Positions 22,100 to 30,149 of a DNA stretch of 40,284 nucleotides are shown here, one piece after another. Where the stretch lies: positions 1 through 40,284 of IMG/VR virus record IMGVR_UViG_3300008117_000309; one strand, written 5' to 3'. The number at the start of each line of letters is the position of its first letter. Position 1 is the stretch's first letter. Source of the DNA: a virus. Under the pieces are notes generated by a model that saw only the letters and a list, made by a program, of their open reading frames with translations, was not told where the DNA came from and made no database searches. The position numbers and the translations under genes are program-made.

Positions 22100-23446
22100 T
22101 TATCTACTAATTTCTTCCCAATCAAGAGAGGCGAGAACTTTGGCTGGATTACCGCCAGTAGCGCTTCCAGCAGCAACAACAAGAGTTAGTTCATAAGGCG
22201 TATTGGTTAACCCATTTCTTTCTAACTGGAATTTAAATAAAGCCTCTTTTAAAATGTCTAAGGCAGGATTAGACTGATTAGACTGGCTAATAAATCCAGA
22301 GGCGACAGTTCTACCGCCCGAAATACTTGTAGCATCCATTTTATATTCCACTGCTGAATTTGTTCCAGTAGGTGTCCAAGTTTCGCTGCCACCACTCGTT
22401 GTGCCACTGAGAATTAATTTCCATCGAAAATTTCCAGAAGAAGCGGGTAACAAAGATATAGCTGTCAAAATAACAATAGCGTCAAGTTTGGTTGATTTTA
22501 ATCTAATTGTTATGATTGGATAATCAGTATTTGTTGCAGTGATTAATTCGTATGGAGCAGCAACATTGCTGCTGATTGATTGCTGCGCACCTCTTAGTTC
22601 ATAACCACCCTCTGAAATAAGAGAACTACATATTTGTTTGAGTGTGCTGTTGCCAGAAGTGTTGGCGGTATTAATTATTTCATATCTTAAAGGAAGAGAA
22701 GCAGTGGTAATGTATGTTGAATCAATGACGTTTGCGTGTTGAAAGGTGTGGCACAAAATAAATTTGCCGTCAATAACAAAACCCATTCTCACAGAGCCAA
22801 GACCCAACCACTCAATGTCCATCCATAAAATTTGAGCTTTGGTAATGTCAAGAGTTAAGCCAGATGCGCCGTTGCCATCTAGTTTGTCTCCATTCCAGCT
22901 AGACTGCTGAACTCTTGTTTCTGTTGGGGGAGAACCATCAACCAATGAACGCTCAACAAAGTTTAGTGTAGAGCCGTCAAGTTCCAAAAACATTCCATTA
23001 TCCGCGCCAAAATAACCAACCCTTTGTCTTAGACCAGTTTTGGCTGGCGACATTACAAATGTATTTAAATTCAAAAGAGACTTGCCAGGCTGATAGGCAA
23101 AAACTTTTGTTGTTTCTCTTGTGACATAAGAGCCAGAACCACTGGTCACGTTCATGTCTATCAAGCCTTGGTTTTGGTTAAAAGAAACATATCCACCAGT
23201 TCCACTAGCAGATGCCCAAAGACCATTATCAGCGTATCTGTGACTTGAATCGAACAGAGTCAAAGGCTGAGAAGTTCTCATGCGCCCAAACGCATCAAAA
23301 GTAGTGGAACCAGCACTATTTGCAAAACTTAAATCATCTTGTCCAAGCGGCCTATAACAATCGTTGGCCTTGTCCAAAATAAATGGAATTTGACCAGCGG
23401 TATGCGATAACTCTGCAAGGTTTTGAAAAGCGTATAAGTCAGCCAT
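22100..23446 (-). CDS. Virion structural protein (tail or neck/fibre type)
   Basis: A 448-residue protein. The segment TTFDAFGRMRTSQPLTLFDS with HRYADNGLW (about residues 48-75) is a hallmark of a structural protein family found in many large phages. The rest is beta-rich: a conserved-looking LGSVRMGFVIDGKFILCHTF and many Ser/Thr/Gly repeats. It is likely a fibre, neck or baseplate-associated protein. An AAGTGTAA element lies 8 bases before the ATG. It is convergent with the plus-strand run and lies divergent from rIIA. Confidence 0.82.
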   Translation of the reverse strand: MADLYAFQNLAELSHTAGQIPFILDKANDCYRPLGQDDLSFANSAGSTTFDAFGRMRTSQPLTLFDSSHRYADNGLWASASGTGGYVSFNQNQGLIDMNVTSGSGSYVTRETTKVFAYQPGKSLLNLNTFVMSPAKTGLRQRVGYFGADNGMFLELDGSTLNFVERSLVDGSPPTETRVQQSSWNGDKLDGNGASGLTLDITKAQILWMDIEWLGLGSVRMGFVIDGKFILCHTFQHANVIDSTYITTASLPLRYEIINTANTSGNSTLKQICSSLISEGGYELRGAQQSISSNVAAPYELITATNTDYPIITIRLKSTKLDAIVILTAISLLPASSGNFRWKLILSGTTSGGSETWTPTGTNSAVEYKMDATSISGGRTVASGFISQSNQSNPALDILKEALFKFQLERNGLTNTPYELTLVVAAGSATGGNPAKVLASLDWEEISR

Positions 23447-23451
23447 CCATT

Positions 23452-23462
23452 TAATTACACTT
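23452..23462 (-). promoter_or_regulatory. Class 2 promoter (AAGTG) for virion gene 23446
   Basis: On the minus strand AAGTG is followed by TAATTA and 5 bases to the ATG. No -35 box is seen. Confidence 0.55.
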
Positions 23463-23500
23463 TTTAACCAACAATTTTGAAGAAGATTTTGACTTTGCTC

Positions 23501-23528
23501 TTGACAAGCTGCTTTTTGAGCCTATACT
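23501..23528 (+). promoter_or_regulatory. Class 1 promoter for rIIA
   Basis: TTGACA, 16 bp, TATACT, then 8 bases to the ATG at 23537. Intergenic and near-consensus. Confidence 0.85.
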
Positions 23529-23536
23529 AACGCACA

Positions 23537-25480
23537 ATGAAAACACAAACTCTTGCAAACCCACTCATCACTTCGGAAAACATGTCTTCCTCCATCATGG
23601 GCATGGACGCTAAAGGCGCAGACATGGCTACTTATTATCTTCGCGACAAGATTTACAGCGACAAGATTCTTGCTGTTGTGCGCGAATACATTTGCAATGC
23701 TCTTGATGAGCACAAGAAGCACAATATTGATCGTGCAGTGGAGGTTGGAATTCGTGATGAAGATGGCTCCAACATCTTTTTTGTTCGCGACTTTGCCAAG
23801 GGTTTGAGCGAAAACGATATTCGCAACGTGTTTGGCATGTATTTCCGCAGCACAAAGAGCGGCAACAATGAGCAGATTGGCGGCTTTGGCATTGGCAGCA
23901 AAGCTGCGCACAGCTACACTGACACTTTTTATGTGAAGAGTTACCACAATGGCGTTTGCTCGCTCTATGCTTGCGCTCTTGGTGGCGGAGAGACAGGAGT
24001 TCCTGTTGGCCACATCTTGAAAGTGAGCGAATCTCCCACAGAAGAGACTGGCTTGGAAGTTTATTTGGAAATTAAAACAGCTTTAGACATAAACTGGTTC
24101 AGAGAAAAAAGCGAGTTTTTTGTGAAGTTTTGCTCTGCGAATATTGTTTTTGATGCTTTTTATCATCGCACGGAACCTCTCAAGCCAGTTTCTCAAATTG
24201 AGAAGGACGGTTTTGTTTTCAGGTTTTTTGAAAGAGAGCCAAGTTTTTACGTTCGTGCTCATATTTATGTTGCAATGGGTAACGTGGTTTACAAAAACAC
24301 ATTTTCTAATGAAGTTTTAAAAAGCCCGAAGCTCAAAGAAAATCTCATGTTGTTTATTGATGTGCCTATTGGCGCAATGAGCTTGCCAATCTCGCGTGAG
24401 AATTTTGAAAACACAGCAAGCAATAACCGAGTTCTTGCTAACATGCAGCACGCTTTGCGTGAAATCGCCAAAGAAGACATTGATTCCATCAAGCCAATGT
24501 CTCTTCAAGAACTCGTTGAAGATCGCAACAATGTATTCCTTCATGGCGAAAACTTTTCAGTCTATAAGAAGAACATTTATTCTGACGTTTATCCTTTTAT
24601 CACTGGAATTTCAACCGCTGGCGCTGGTGCAGACTTTGAAAAAGTCAAAGGCAAGCCCTTGTGTGCCATCATCAAATCTCGCAAAACTCTCGCATATTGG
24701 AGAAACAAGTTTGAAACTCTTGCCAATAAAAATGGTAAAAAATACTATCTAGTGTATGCAGAAGGTTTGAGCGGCTGCGACATGAGCAAGATCAATGAGG
24801 TTTTTGAAATGCGCAATGTGAAGAGCACCATCTTTGGCTGGCCAAAAACAGCAGGAGCTAAGGTTGATTTGTCCATGAATGCCTCCTTCTGTGTTCAAAT
24901 CAATAGTGTTAGTGGTTATTACCTAACTTATGATTTAAATGCTTTGGAAGTTTATAATCACATTTGCACAATGGTTACTGGTTATCCTCAAACCGCCAAC
25001 ACCATTGAGGAAGCCAAGGAAAACATGAGCAAAATCACTTTTGATTCTTTGAAGAAGCTCAACAACTTCACGGTCAAGCAAGCCAATTCAACCAGAAATT
25101 GCAATACCACTGTGACTCGCAGTTCAACCATGCACAAGAACCTAGTCTCTCTTGGTTTCTTGGATGCAGAAAGCCAAGAATACAAGGACAAACACAAGCA
25201 AATCAGCGAACTTGAGGCTGAAAAATCCAAAGCTCGCCAAAACATTGACAATCTCAAAAAGAAATTTTTGAGCATTGATCTCTCAAACTCTCTAGTTGAA
25301 AAGGCCAAGCGAAACATTAAATTTGCTAAAAAAGCCAACTGCGTGTTTGAAAAGATTGCGGATGAAATTTCTATTCGCGGCAAAATCATCAAAACCATGA
25401 ATGACAACAGTGGATATTACTACTCCAGCAAGCCAAACCTCTCTCGCCAAGAACTTCGCACCATTCTTCGCCTCAAATAA
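23537..25480 (+). CDS. rIIA: rIIA-like GHKL ATPase
   Basis: A 647-residue homologue of T4 rIIA, which in T4 helps exclude prophage-encoded defence and affects lysis. The GHKL ATP-binding fold is visible: N box REYICNALDEHKK (Glu50, Asn54, Asp57), a DxxxG motif FVRDFAKGLS (Asp85, Gly89) and the Gly-rich lid GGFGIGSKAAHS (residues 115-126). The C-terminal 130 residues contain a charged coiled coil (YKDKHKQISELEAEKSKARQ). It has a strong promoter with the -10 TATACT ending 8 bases before the ATG. rIIB follows 40 bp downstream with its own promoter. Confidence 0.9.
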   Translation: MKTQTLANPLITSENMSSSIMGMDAKGADMATYYLRDKIYSDKILAVVREYICNALDEHKKHNIDRAVEVGIRDEDGSNIFFVRDFAKGLSENDIRNVFGMYFRSTKSGNNEQIGGFGIGSKAAHSYTDTFYVKSYHNGVCSLYACALGGGETGVPVGHILKVSESPTEETGLEVYLEIKTALDINWFREKSEFFVKFCSANIVFDAFYHRTEPLKPVSQIEKDGFVFRFFEREPSFYVRAHIYVAMGNVVYKNTFSNEVLKSPKLKENLMLFIDVPIGAMSLPISRENFENTASNNRVLANMQHALREIAKEDIDSIKPMSLQELVEDRNNVFLHGENFSVYKKNIYSDVYPFITGISTAGAGADFEKVKGKPLCAIIKSRKTLAYWRNKFETLANKNGKKYYLVYAEGLSGCDMSKINEVFEMRNVKSTIFGWPKTAGAKVDLSMNASFCVQINSVSGYYLTYDLNALEVYNHICTMVTGYPQTANTIEEAKENMSKITFDSLKKLNNFTVKQANSTRNCNTTVTRSSTMHKNLVSLGFLDAESQEYKDKHKQISELEAEKSKARQNIDNLKKKFLSIDLSNSLVEKAKRNIKFAKKANCVFEKIADEISIRGKIIKTMNDNSGYYYSSKPNLSRQELRTILRLK

Positions 25481-25483
25481 TTC

Positions 25484-25511
25484 TTGACAAACCCTAAAAC
25501 CAAACTATAAT
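25484..25511 (+). promoter_or_regulatory. Class 1 promoter for rIIB
   Basis: TTGACA, 16 bp, TATAAT (both perfect), then 9 bases to the ATG at 25521. Confidence 0.9.
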
Positions 25512-25520
25512 AACTGCACT

Positions 25521-26513
25521 ATGAACTACATCATCAACCAAGCAGGCATTGTCCTGTTCCTCGACAACAAGCCAGTCAAACTCGAAAAGGGTTCCAGCCA
25601 ATACGCCAAAATCATTGAAGCGTTTGACCTTCCCGAAAACGAACAAGAAGCGGCAATTCGCAAAGCTCTCGAAAAGACTGCTGAACGCGCTGAAAAGAAT
25701 GGATTTAAAATCTCTCCAGAAGAGGTTTCCTACAAAGGCGAAACTCTTCCAAAAGCTCTTGCTGAAAAGGTGCGCTCCATTCATCGTGAAGGTTTGCCAC
25801 TCAACTTGTTTGAGAAGTTCTGGCAAAACATTCAAGACAATCCATCTTCATCTTCTGTTCGTGAGCTTTATGACTTCCTTGCTTACAAGGAACTCCCCAT
25901 CACTGACGATGGCTGCTTCCTTGCTTACAAGGGCTTGGAAAGCGATTTCTGGAGCATTAGCGGCAACAAGGACACGAAGGTTGTCAAGGGTCAGATTGAT
26001 AATCATGGTCGCATTCTTAACTCTGTTGGCGCAGAGATTGAAGTAAAGCGCCGTGATGTGGACGACAATCGCGACAATCATTGCTCGTTTGGTCTTCATG
26101 TTGGCAGTCTCGACTATGCTCGCGGCTTTGCTCGCGGCTCTGTGGTTGTTGTTAAAGTGAATCCCAAAGATGTTGTGAGCGTTCCCACAGATTATAACTG
26201 CCAAAAGTGCCGAGTTTCAGCTTACAAGGTTGTTTCTGTGTTCGAGCAGGAAATCAAAGCTCCTGTTGTGGATGAAGACAACGAACCTGTGCAAAACGAA
26301 ACTGTTCAAAAGCGCAGTGAATTTGTGGAGCGTGTTGAGAAGTATCTTGAAAATTGCAAAAAGAAAGGCTACTCTGCTGTTGGCATTCGCAAGATTCAGA
26401 ACAGCTTTTCACCCGAATATCCCTCAAGGAATCGCGTGCTGGATGCACTTGATGAACTTGGTTACTTCTGGTATGAGGGAGAAGAGGGTTGGGAAGTTGA
26501 CTTGGAAGATTAA
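25521..26513 (+). CDS. rIIB: rIIB-like protein
   Basis: A 330-residue homologue of T4 rIIB, partner of rIIA at the membrane. The conserved core is at about residues 90-230: EGLPLNLFEKFWQNIQDNPS, then LPITDDGCFLAYKGL and CSFGLHVGSLDYARGFARGS, and NPKDVVSVP. The C-terminal part adds a helix and a winged-helix-like end (GYSAVGIRKIQNSFSPEYPS). It has the best promoter of the window, TTGACA-16-TATAAT with 9 bases to the ATG, and ends at a strong terminator. Confidence 0.92.
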   Translation: MNYIINQAGIVLFLDNKPVKLEKGSSQYAKIIEAFDLPENEQEAAIRKALEKTAERAEKNGFKISPEEVSYKGETLPKALAEKVRSIHREGLPLNLFEKFWQNIQDNPSSSSVRELYDFLAYKELPITDDGCFLAYKGLESDFWSISGNKDTKVVKGQIDNHGRILNSVGAEIEVKRRDVDDNRDNHCSFGLHVGSLDYARGFARGSVVVVKVNPKDVVSVPTDYNCQKCRVSAYKVVSVFEQEIKAPVVDEDNEPVQNETVQKRSEFVERVEKYLENCKKKGYSAVGIRKIQNSFSPEYPSRNRVLDALDELGYFWYEGEEGWEVDLED

Positions 26514-26520
26514 GATCACA

Positions 26521-26551
26521 AAAAAGGGCGGGAGAAATCCCGCCCTTTTTA
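26521..26551. terminator. Strong bidirectional rho-independent terminator
   Basis: A perfect 8-bp stem, GGGCGGGA/TCCCGCCC, with a GAAA loop, flanked by A-run and T-run, so it can work in both directions. It ends rIIB and the convergent repeat protein. The design matches the terminator at 31388. Confidence 0.92.
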
Positions 26552-28300
26552 TTATATTGAAACTCCCGTAAACCTAAAACCATCGTCAAACGGTTTGATA
26601 AACAAGCCTGTGGGCTGATTTAAAACGCTAATTTTACGATTAAATTCTCGGATAACGTGGTCGCGATAGTCTGACCTGTTGGTTCCAGAATTTGCCACAA
26701 ACAAACCTGTCACATTGGTTCGGTAAGTTTGCCACGTTCCAGAACCAGTCGCATAGCTTGAGTGAATGTCTGCTCGTAAAATGTTTGGATTGGTATATGC
26801 TGGTGGAGACGGCGGCGGCGTTGGTGGCGAAGGTGGAGGCGTTGGTGGTGGTGTTGGCGGAGGCGTTGGTGGACTTGGACAAGAACTTGCGCCTCCAACA
26901 CCATCAGTATATGAATATGTAAAACTAGCAAAAATAAAATATCCATTATACAGTGTGGAGATGCAAGAAGAGGCATACGCTGTCTGACCAACATTAAACG
27001 TATTGCTATTAGTATAAATTGTAGTAGAAACACTGTCGCAATCAATTCCAACATGAGCGTAGTATTGTGTAGAGACACCGCTGCTATACTTGTAAATGCC
27101 ACCGCCACTGGAGATGGCTCCATTAAAAGTTGTGGTTAGGCATGGGTTACTATAGGCCGTATCACTGGCACTAAACGGAGTAGCATTAGTATAAATCGTA
27201 ATAGAACCACCACTGCAATTTGTTACAGAGTGGGAATAAGAAGTTACGGGAGTTCCAGTGCCACTGCTGTATGAATAAACCGCTCCACTAAGAATAAAAT
27301 ATCCAGTGTAAGCTGTTGTTTGGCACAAATCACTGTAGGCAGTATCGGTATAAGCAAAACTGCTAGAGTTTGTGTAAATTGTTACACTGCTTCCGCTGCA
27401 ATCTGTGCCAGCATGAGCATGGGTCGCATTCCCCGCTGTTCCGCTACCCGAAGTGTAAGTATAGATCGTATTATTTTTTACAAAAGTGCCATCAAAAAGA
27501 GACGATATATTGCAGTCTGAATATGCTGTATCAGTATAAGCAAAACTACTAGCGACTGTATAAATTGTTACGCTTCCGCCATTACAATCTGTTCCAACAT
27601 GAGCGTAGTATTGTGTGGCTACGCCATCAACATATTTATAGGTATTTCCGCTGCGAATAAAAATGCCACTAAAAAGCGTTTTAAAACACTGATCGCTGTA
27701 TGCAGTATCGGAAGAACTAAAAGAACTGTATCCCGTGTAAATTGTTGCAGCACCACCGCTGCAATTCGTTCCAGAATAAACATAAGGAATGCCACTGAAA
27801 CTACCAACACCATTGCTATATGCGTAAACGCTTCCACTATGAATAAAGTCTCCAGTATAAGTTGTTGTTAAACATTGATTAGTATAAGCAGTATCGGTAT
27901 ATGCAAAAGAGCTTTGGTTTGTGTAAATCGTTACAGAAGCATTGCTGCAATCTGTTCCAGAATGGGCGTAAGTATTAGTAACAAGCGACCCGTTTCCAGA
28001 GGTATAAGTATAATAAGCATTATTATAAACAAAAGCTCCAGTATAGGGTTGGGCTGGATTAGCGGTGTCTGAATAAGCAGTATCACTAACACTAAAGGAA
28101 TTATTAAGTGTGTAAATTGTAACAGGCGTTCCGCTGCAATCTGTTCCAGTGTAAGGATAATAGGTTGGTGGAGGCGTTGGCGGAGGCGGCGGCGTAGGAG
28201 GCGGTGGTGGAGTAGGCGGCGGCGGAGGCGTTGGCGGCGGCGGAGGCGTTGGCGGCGGAGTGGGCGGCGGCGTTGGCGTAGGCGATGGCGTTGGAGGCAT
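26552..28300 (-). CDS. Seven-repeat Cys/Tyr surface or fibre protein with Pro-rich linkers
   Basis: A 582-residue protein. The first 45 residues are almost pure Pro/Thr (PPPPPTPPPPP). Then come seven repeats of about 60 residues, each with HxGTDCSGxxVTIYT, SFxxxDTAYSD, a second Cys and a YxYxxGxG end. A second Pro-rich linker precedes a C-terminal domain of about 80 residues (ILRADIHSSYATGSGTWQTY ... FDDGFRFTG). Two Cys per unit suggest one disulfide each, hence extracellular exposure. A single-unit paralogue starts at 223. A virion decoration or receptor-binding fibre is the most likely role; no known family is certain. Confidence 0.8.
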   Translation of the reverse strand: MPPTPSPTPTPPPTPPPTPPPPPTPPPPPTPPPPPTPPPPPTPPPTYYPYTGTDCSGTPVTIYTLNNSFSVSDTAYSDTANPAQPYTGAFVYNNAYYTYTSGNGSLVTNTYAHSGTDCSNASVTIYTNQSSFAYTDTAYTNQCLTTTYTGDFIHSGSVYAYSNGVGSFSGIPYVYSGTNCSGGAATIYTGYSSFSSSDTAYSDQCFKTLFSGIFIRSGNTYKYVDGVATQYYAHVGTDCNGGSVTIYTVASSFAYTDTAYSDCNISSLFDGTFVKNNTIYTYTSGSGTAGNATHAHAGTDCSGSSVTIYTNSSSFAYTDTAYSDLCQTTAYTGYFILSGAVYSYSSGTGTPVTSYSHSVTNCSGGSITIYTNATPFSASDTAYSNPCLTTTFNGAISSGGGIYKYSSGVSTQYYAHVGIDCDSVSTTIYTNSNTFNVGQTAYASSCISTLYNGYFIFASFTYSYTDGVGGASSCPSPPTPPPTPPPTPPPSPPTPPPSPPAYTNPNILRADIHSSYATGSGTWQTYRTNVTGLFVANSGTNRSDYRDHVIREFNRKISVLNQPTGLFIKPFDDGFRFTGVSI

Positions 28301-28305
28301 AATTA

Positions 28306-28316
28306 TTTTTACACTT
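28306..28316 (-). promoter_or_regulatory. Class 2 promoter (AAGTG) for repeat protein 28300
   Basis: On the minus strand AAGTG is followed by TAAAAA, then 5 bases to the ATG. It sits beside the inverted repeat at 28321. Confidence 0.58.
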
Positions 28317-28320
28317 ATCC

Positions 28321-28341
28321 TTGAAAGATTCCATCTTTCAA
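28321..28341. repeat. Perfect inverted repeat between divergent genes
   Basis: TTGAAAGAT and ATCTTTCAA, 9 bp each, separated by TCC. It lies between the divergent starts at 28300 and 28376 and beside both AAGTGTAA elements. No T-run follows, so an operator or protein-binding site is more likely than a terminator. Confidence 0.6.
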
Positions 28342-28353
28342 AAGCTTTTTAAA

Positions 28354-28364
28354 AAGTGTAAAAT
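28354..28364 (+). promoter_or_regulatory. Class 2 promoter (AAGTG) for DUF1549 gene
   Basis: AAGTG followed by TAAAAT, then 11 bases to the ATG at 28376. TTCAAA lies 16 bp upstream and could be a weak -35. Confidence 0.58.
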
Positions 28365-28375
28365 ACTAAAGGCTT

Positions 28376-30145
28376 ATGAAAAAAATAGTTTTAATCTTAT
28401 TTTGTCTGTTGGCATCAACCTTTGGCGCAGACTTGAATCTCGCCTCTTTCAAGATTGACAACGTGCTAGAAAAGCAGTGTTTAAATGCCAAAATCAAACC
28501 TCTTGCACCAGTTAGCGAAGACGTTTTCTTGCGCAGAGCATATTTGACCATCATTGGCCGCAATCCCACGTTTAGCGAATACAATGCTTATTTCTCTGCT
28601 TCTGCCGAAAATAAAAAAACAGAACTAATTAAATATCTATTAAAACATCCTGGCCACATTTCGCACATGTTTAATTTTTGGGCAGACGCTCTTAGAATGC
28701 GCGAAAGACTCTCGCCAATCAATAATTTTAATGGTGGACCATACATTGACTATGTGAAAGACTGCATTGCAGCAAACAAACCATATCATTTATTCGTTAA
28801 AGATTTGCTCCTAAGCTCTGGCAATTACTATTCCAACCCTGCTACTGGTTACTACTACAGAGACGTTGGAATGCCTCTTGACAACTTGATTGCCACAAAC
28901 AAAGTATTTCTAGGCACAGACATTGGCTGCGCACAGTGTCACGATGACCCCTTCCAAGACTTCACACAAATGCAGTTCTACAAAATGGCTGCAATGTTTA
29001 ATCAAATTGAGCTTCGCCCCAAAGAATCAAAAGAAACACGCGAAAAGATCAAAGCCTTGAGAGAAACCATTGACGCTCTCATTAAAAGCGACCCTGTTAA
29101 GAATCGCGGCTTAAACAATCAAATTAATAACTTTGTTCGCGCTACTCAAGCTGATCTTGAAATCCTCTCCACAAAAGAACTCAAGCTTCCTCATGATTAT
29201 CAATACAAGGATGCAAAGCCAAACGACTCTGTTGTTCCAAGCACTCTTGACGGCAAAGGAGAAATCAAAAACAAAGAAGATTTGCGGCAAGACGCTGTGG
29301 CTTGGCTCGCCAATCCCAACCATCCCACATTCACAAAGAACATTGTGAATCGCTACTGGAACTTGGTGTTTGGCAAGTATATCATTTCAGAATACGACAA
29401 CATTCACGACTCTGACGCTTTGAACAGTGAACTCATGAACACTTTGGCGAACATTTTTGTTGAACTAAACTATGATAGCCAAAAGTTTCTTTTTGTGCTT
29501 TGCAACACGAAACTCTTTCAGCGTCAAACATACAGTGGAGCTTTCGCCAACAGCGAAAACTTTATTTTCATTGGTCCAGTGAAGCGCAGACTCACCGCAG
29601 AACAGCTTTGGGATTCTGTTGTGGCTCTTTGCGTGGAGAGTCCAGAACAATATAAAACAGAATTTCACACTGAATACGCAAAAAACATGCAAACAACCAT
29701 TGAGGATATTTCGTTAGAGAAGATGAGAATGAAGCTCGAAAAGTATAATCAAATTATGCGCGACAAATACTCTCTCGCGCCAAAGATTGCAAATGTTGTT
29801 GTTGCAAGAGCTTCTGAAATCAATGATGCCAATCAAACAAACACTATTCTTGCTCAACTTGGCCGCAGTGATCGTGAACTCATTCAAACATCTTCCTTGG
29901 AAGGTTCTGTGACGCAAGTAATCTCATTCATGAATGGTCAGCTTGCAAACATTGCCACAAACAAAGAAACATCTCTCATCAAGTCCTTGGCAGGCAAGTC
30001 TCCATCCGAAAAGATGGAAATCATTTACAAAAGCATTTTGAGCCGCAAACCCACACTATCAGAGAAGGCCGCATTCTCTGGCGCAAATGACGATGATGTT
30101 ATTTGGGCATTGCTCAATTCAACCGAATTTAAATTCTCTAATTAA
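28376..30145 (+). CDS. DUF1549/DUF1553 protein (PSCyt2-PSD1 type), exported
   Basis: A 589-residue protein with an N-terminal signal peptide (MKKIVLILFCLLASTFGADL). The first domain matches DUF1549: EDVFLRRAYLTIIGRNPT (about residues 48-65) and the c-type-haem-like TDIGCAQCHDDPF (C185, C188, H189). The C-terminal domain matches DUF1553: WLANPNHPTFTKNIVNRYWN and RRLTAEQLWDSVVALC. The families are hallmarks of Planctomycetota and Verrucomicrobiota; their function is unknown. The leading cytochrome domain common in host versions is absent. A DUF1501 gene follows, as it does in hosts. Confidence 0.9.
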   Translation: MKKIVLILFCLLASTFGADLNLASFKIDNVLEKQCLNAKIKPLAPVSEDVFLRRAYLTIIGRNPTFSEYNAYFSASAENKKTELIKYLLKHPGHISHMFNFWADALRMRERLSPINNFNGGPYIDYVKDCIAANKPYHLFVKDLLLSSGNYYSNPATGYYYRDVGMPLDNLIATNKVFLGTDIGCAQCHDDPFQDFTQMQFYKMAAMFNQIELRPKESKETREKIKALRETIDALIKSDPVKNRGLNNQINNFVRATQADLEILSTKELKLPHDYQYKDAKPNDSVVPSTLDGKGEIKNKEDLRQDAVAWLANPNHPTFTKNIVNRYWNLVFGKYIISEYDNIHDSDALNSELMNTLANIFVELNYDSQKFLFVLCNTKLFQRQTYSGAFANSENFIFIGPVKRRLTAEQLWDSVVALCVESPEQYKTEFHTEYAKNMQTTIEDISLEKMRMKLEKYNQIMRDKYSLAPKIANVVVARASEINDANQTNTILAQLGRSDRELIQTSSLEGSVTQVISFMNGQLANIATNKETSLIKSLAGKSPSEKMEIIYKSILSRKPTLSEKAAFSGANDDDVIWALLNSTEFKFSN

Positions 30146-30149
30146 TCTT

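Noticed and set aside
22019-22100. Short gap at first taken for a terminator region
   Set aside because: It folds into a complete tRNA-Tyr cloverleaf with encoded CCA.
26766-26987. Gly-rich plus-strand ORF
   Set aside because: It is the complement of the Pro-rich linker coding sequence of the minus-strand repeat protein.
27000-28100. Tandem DNA repeats as a CRISPR or VNTR
   Set aside because: They are in-frame protein repeats of about 180 bp with codon-level divergence.
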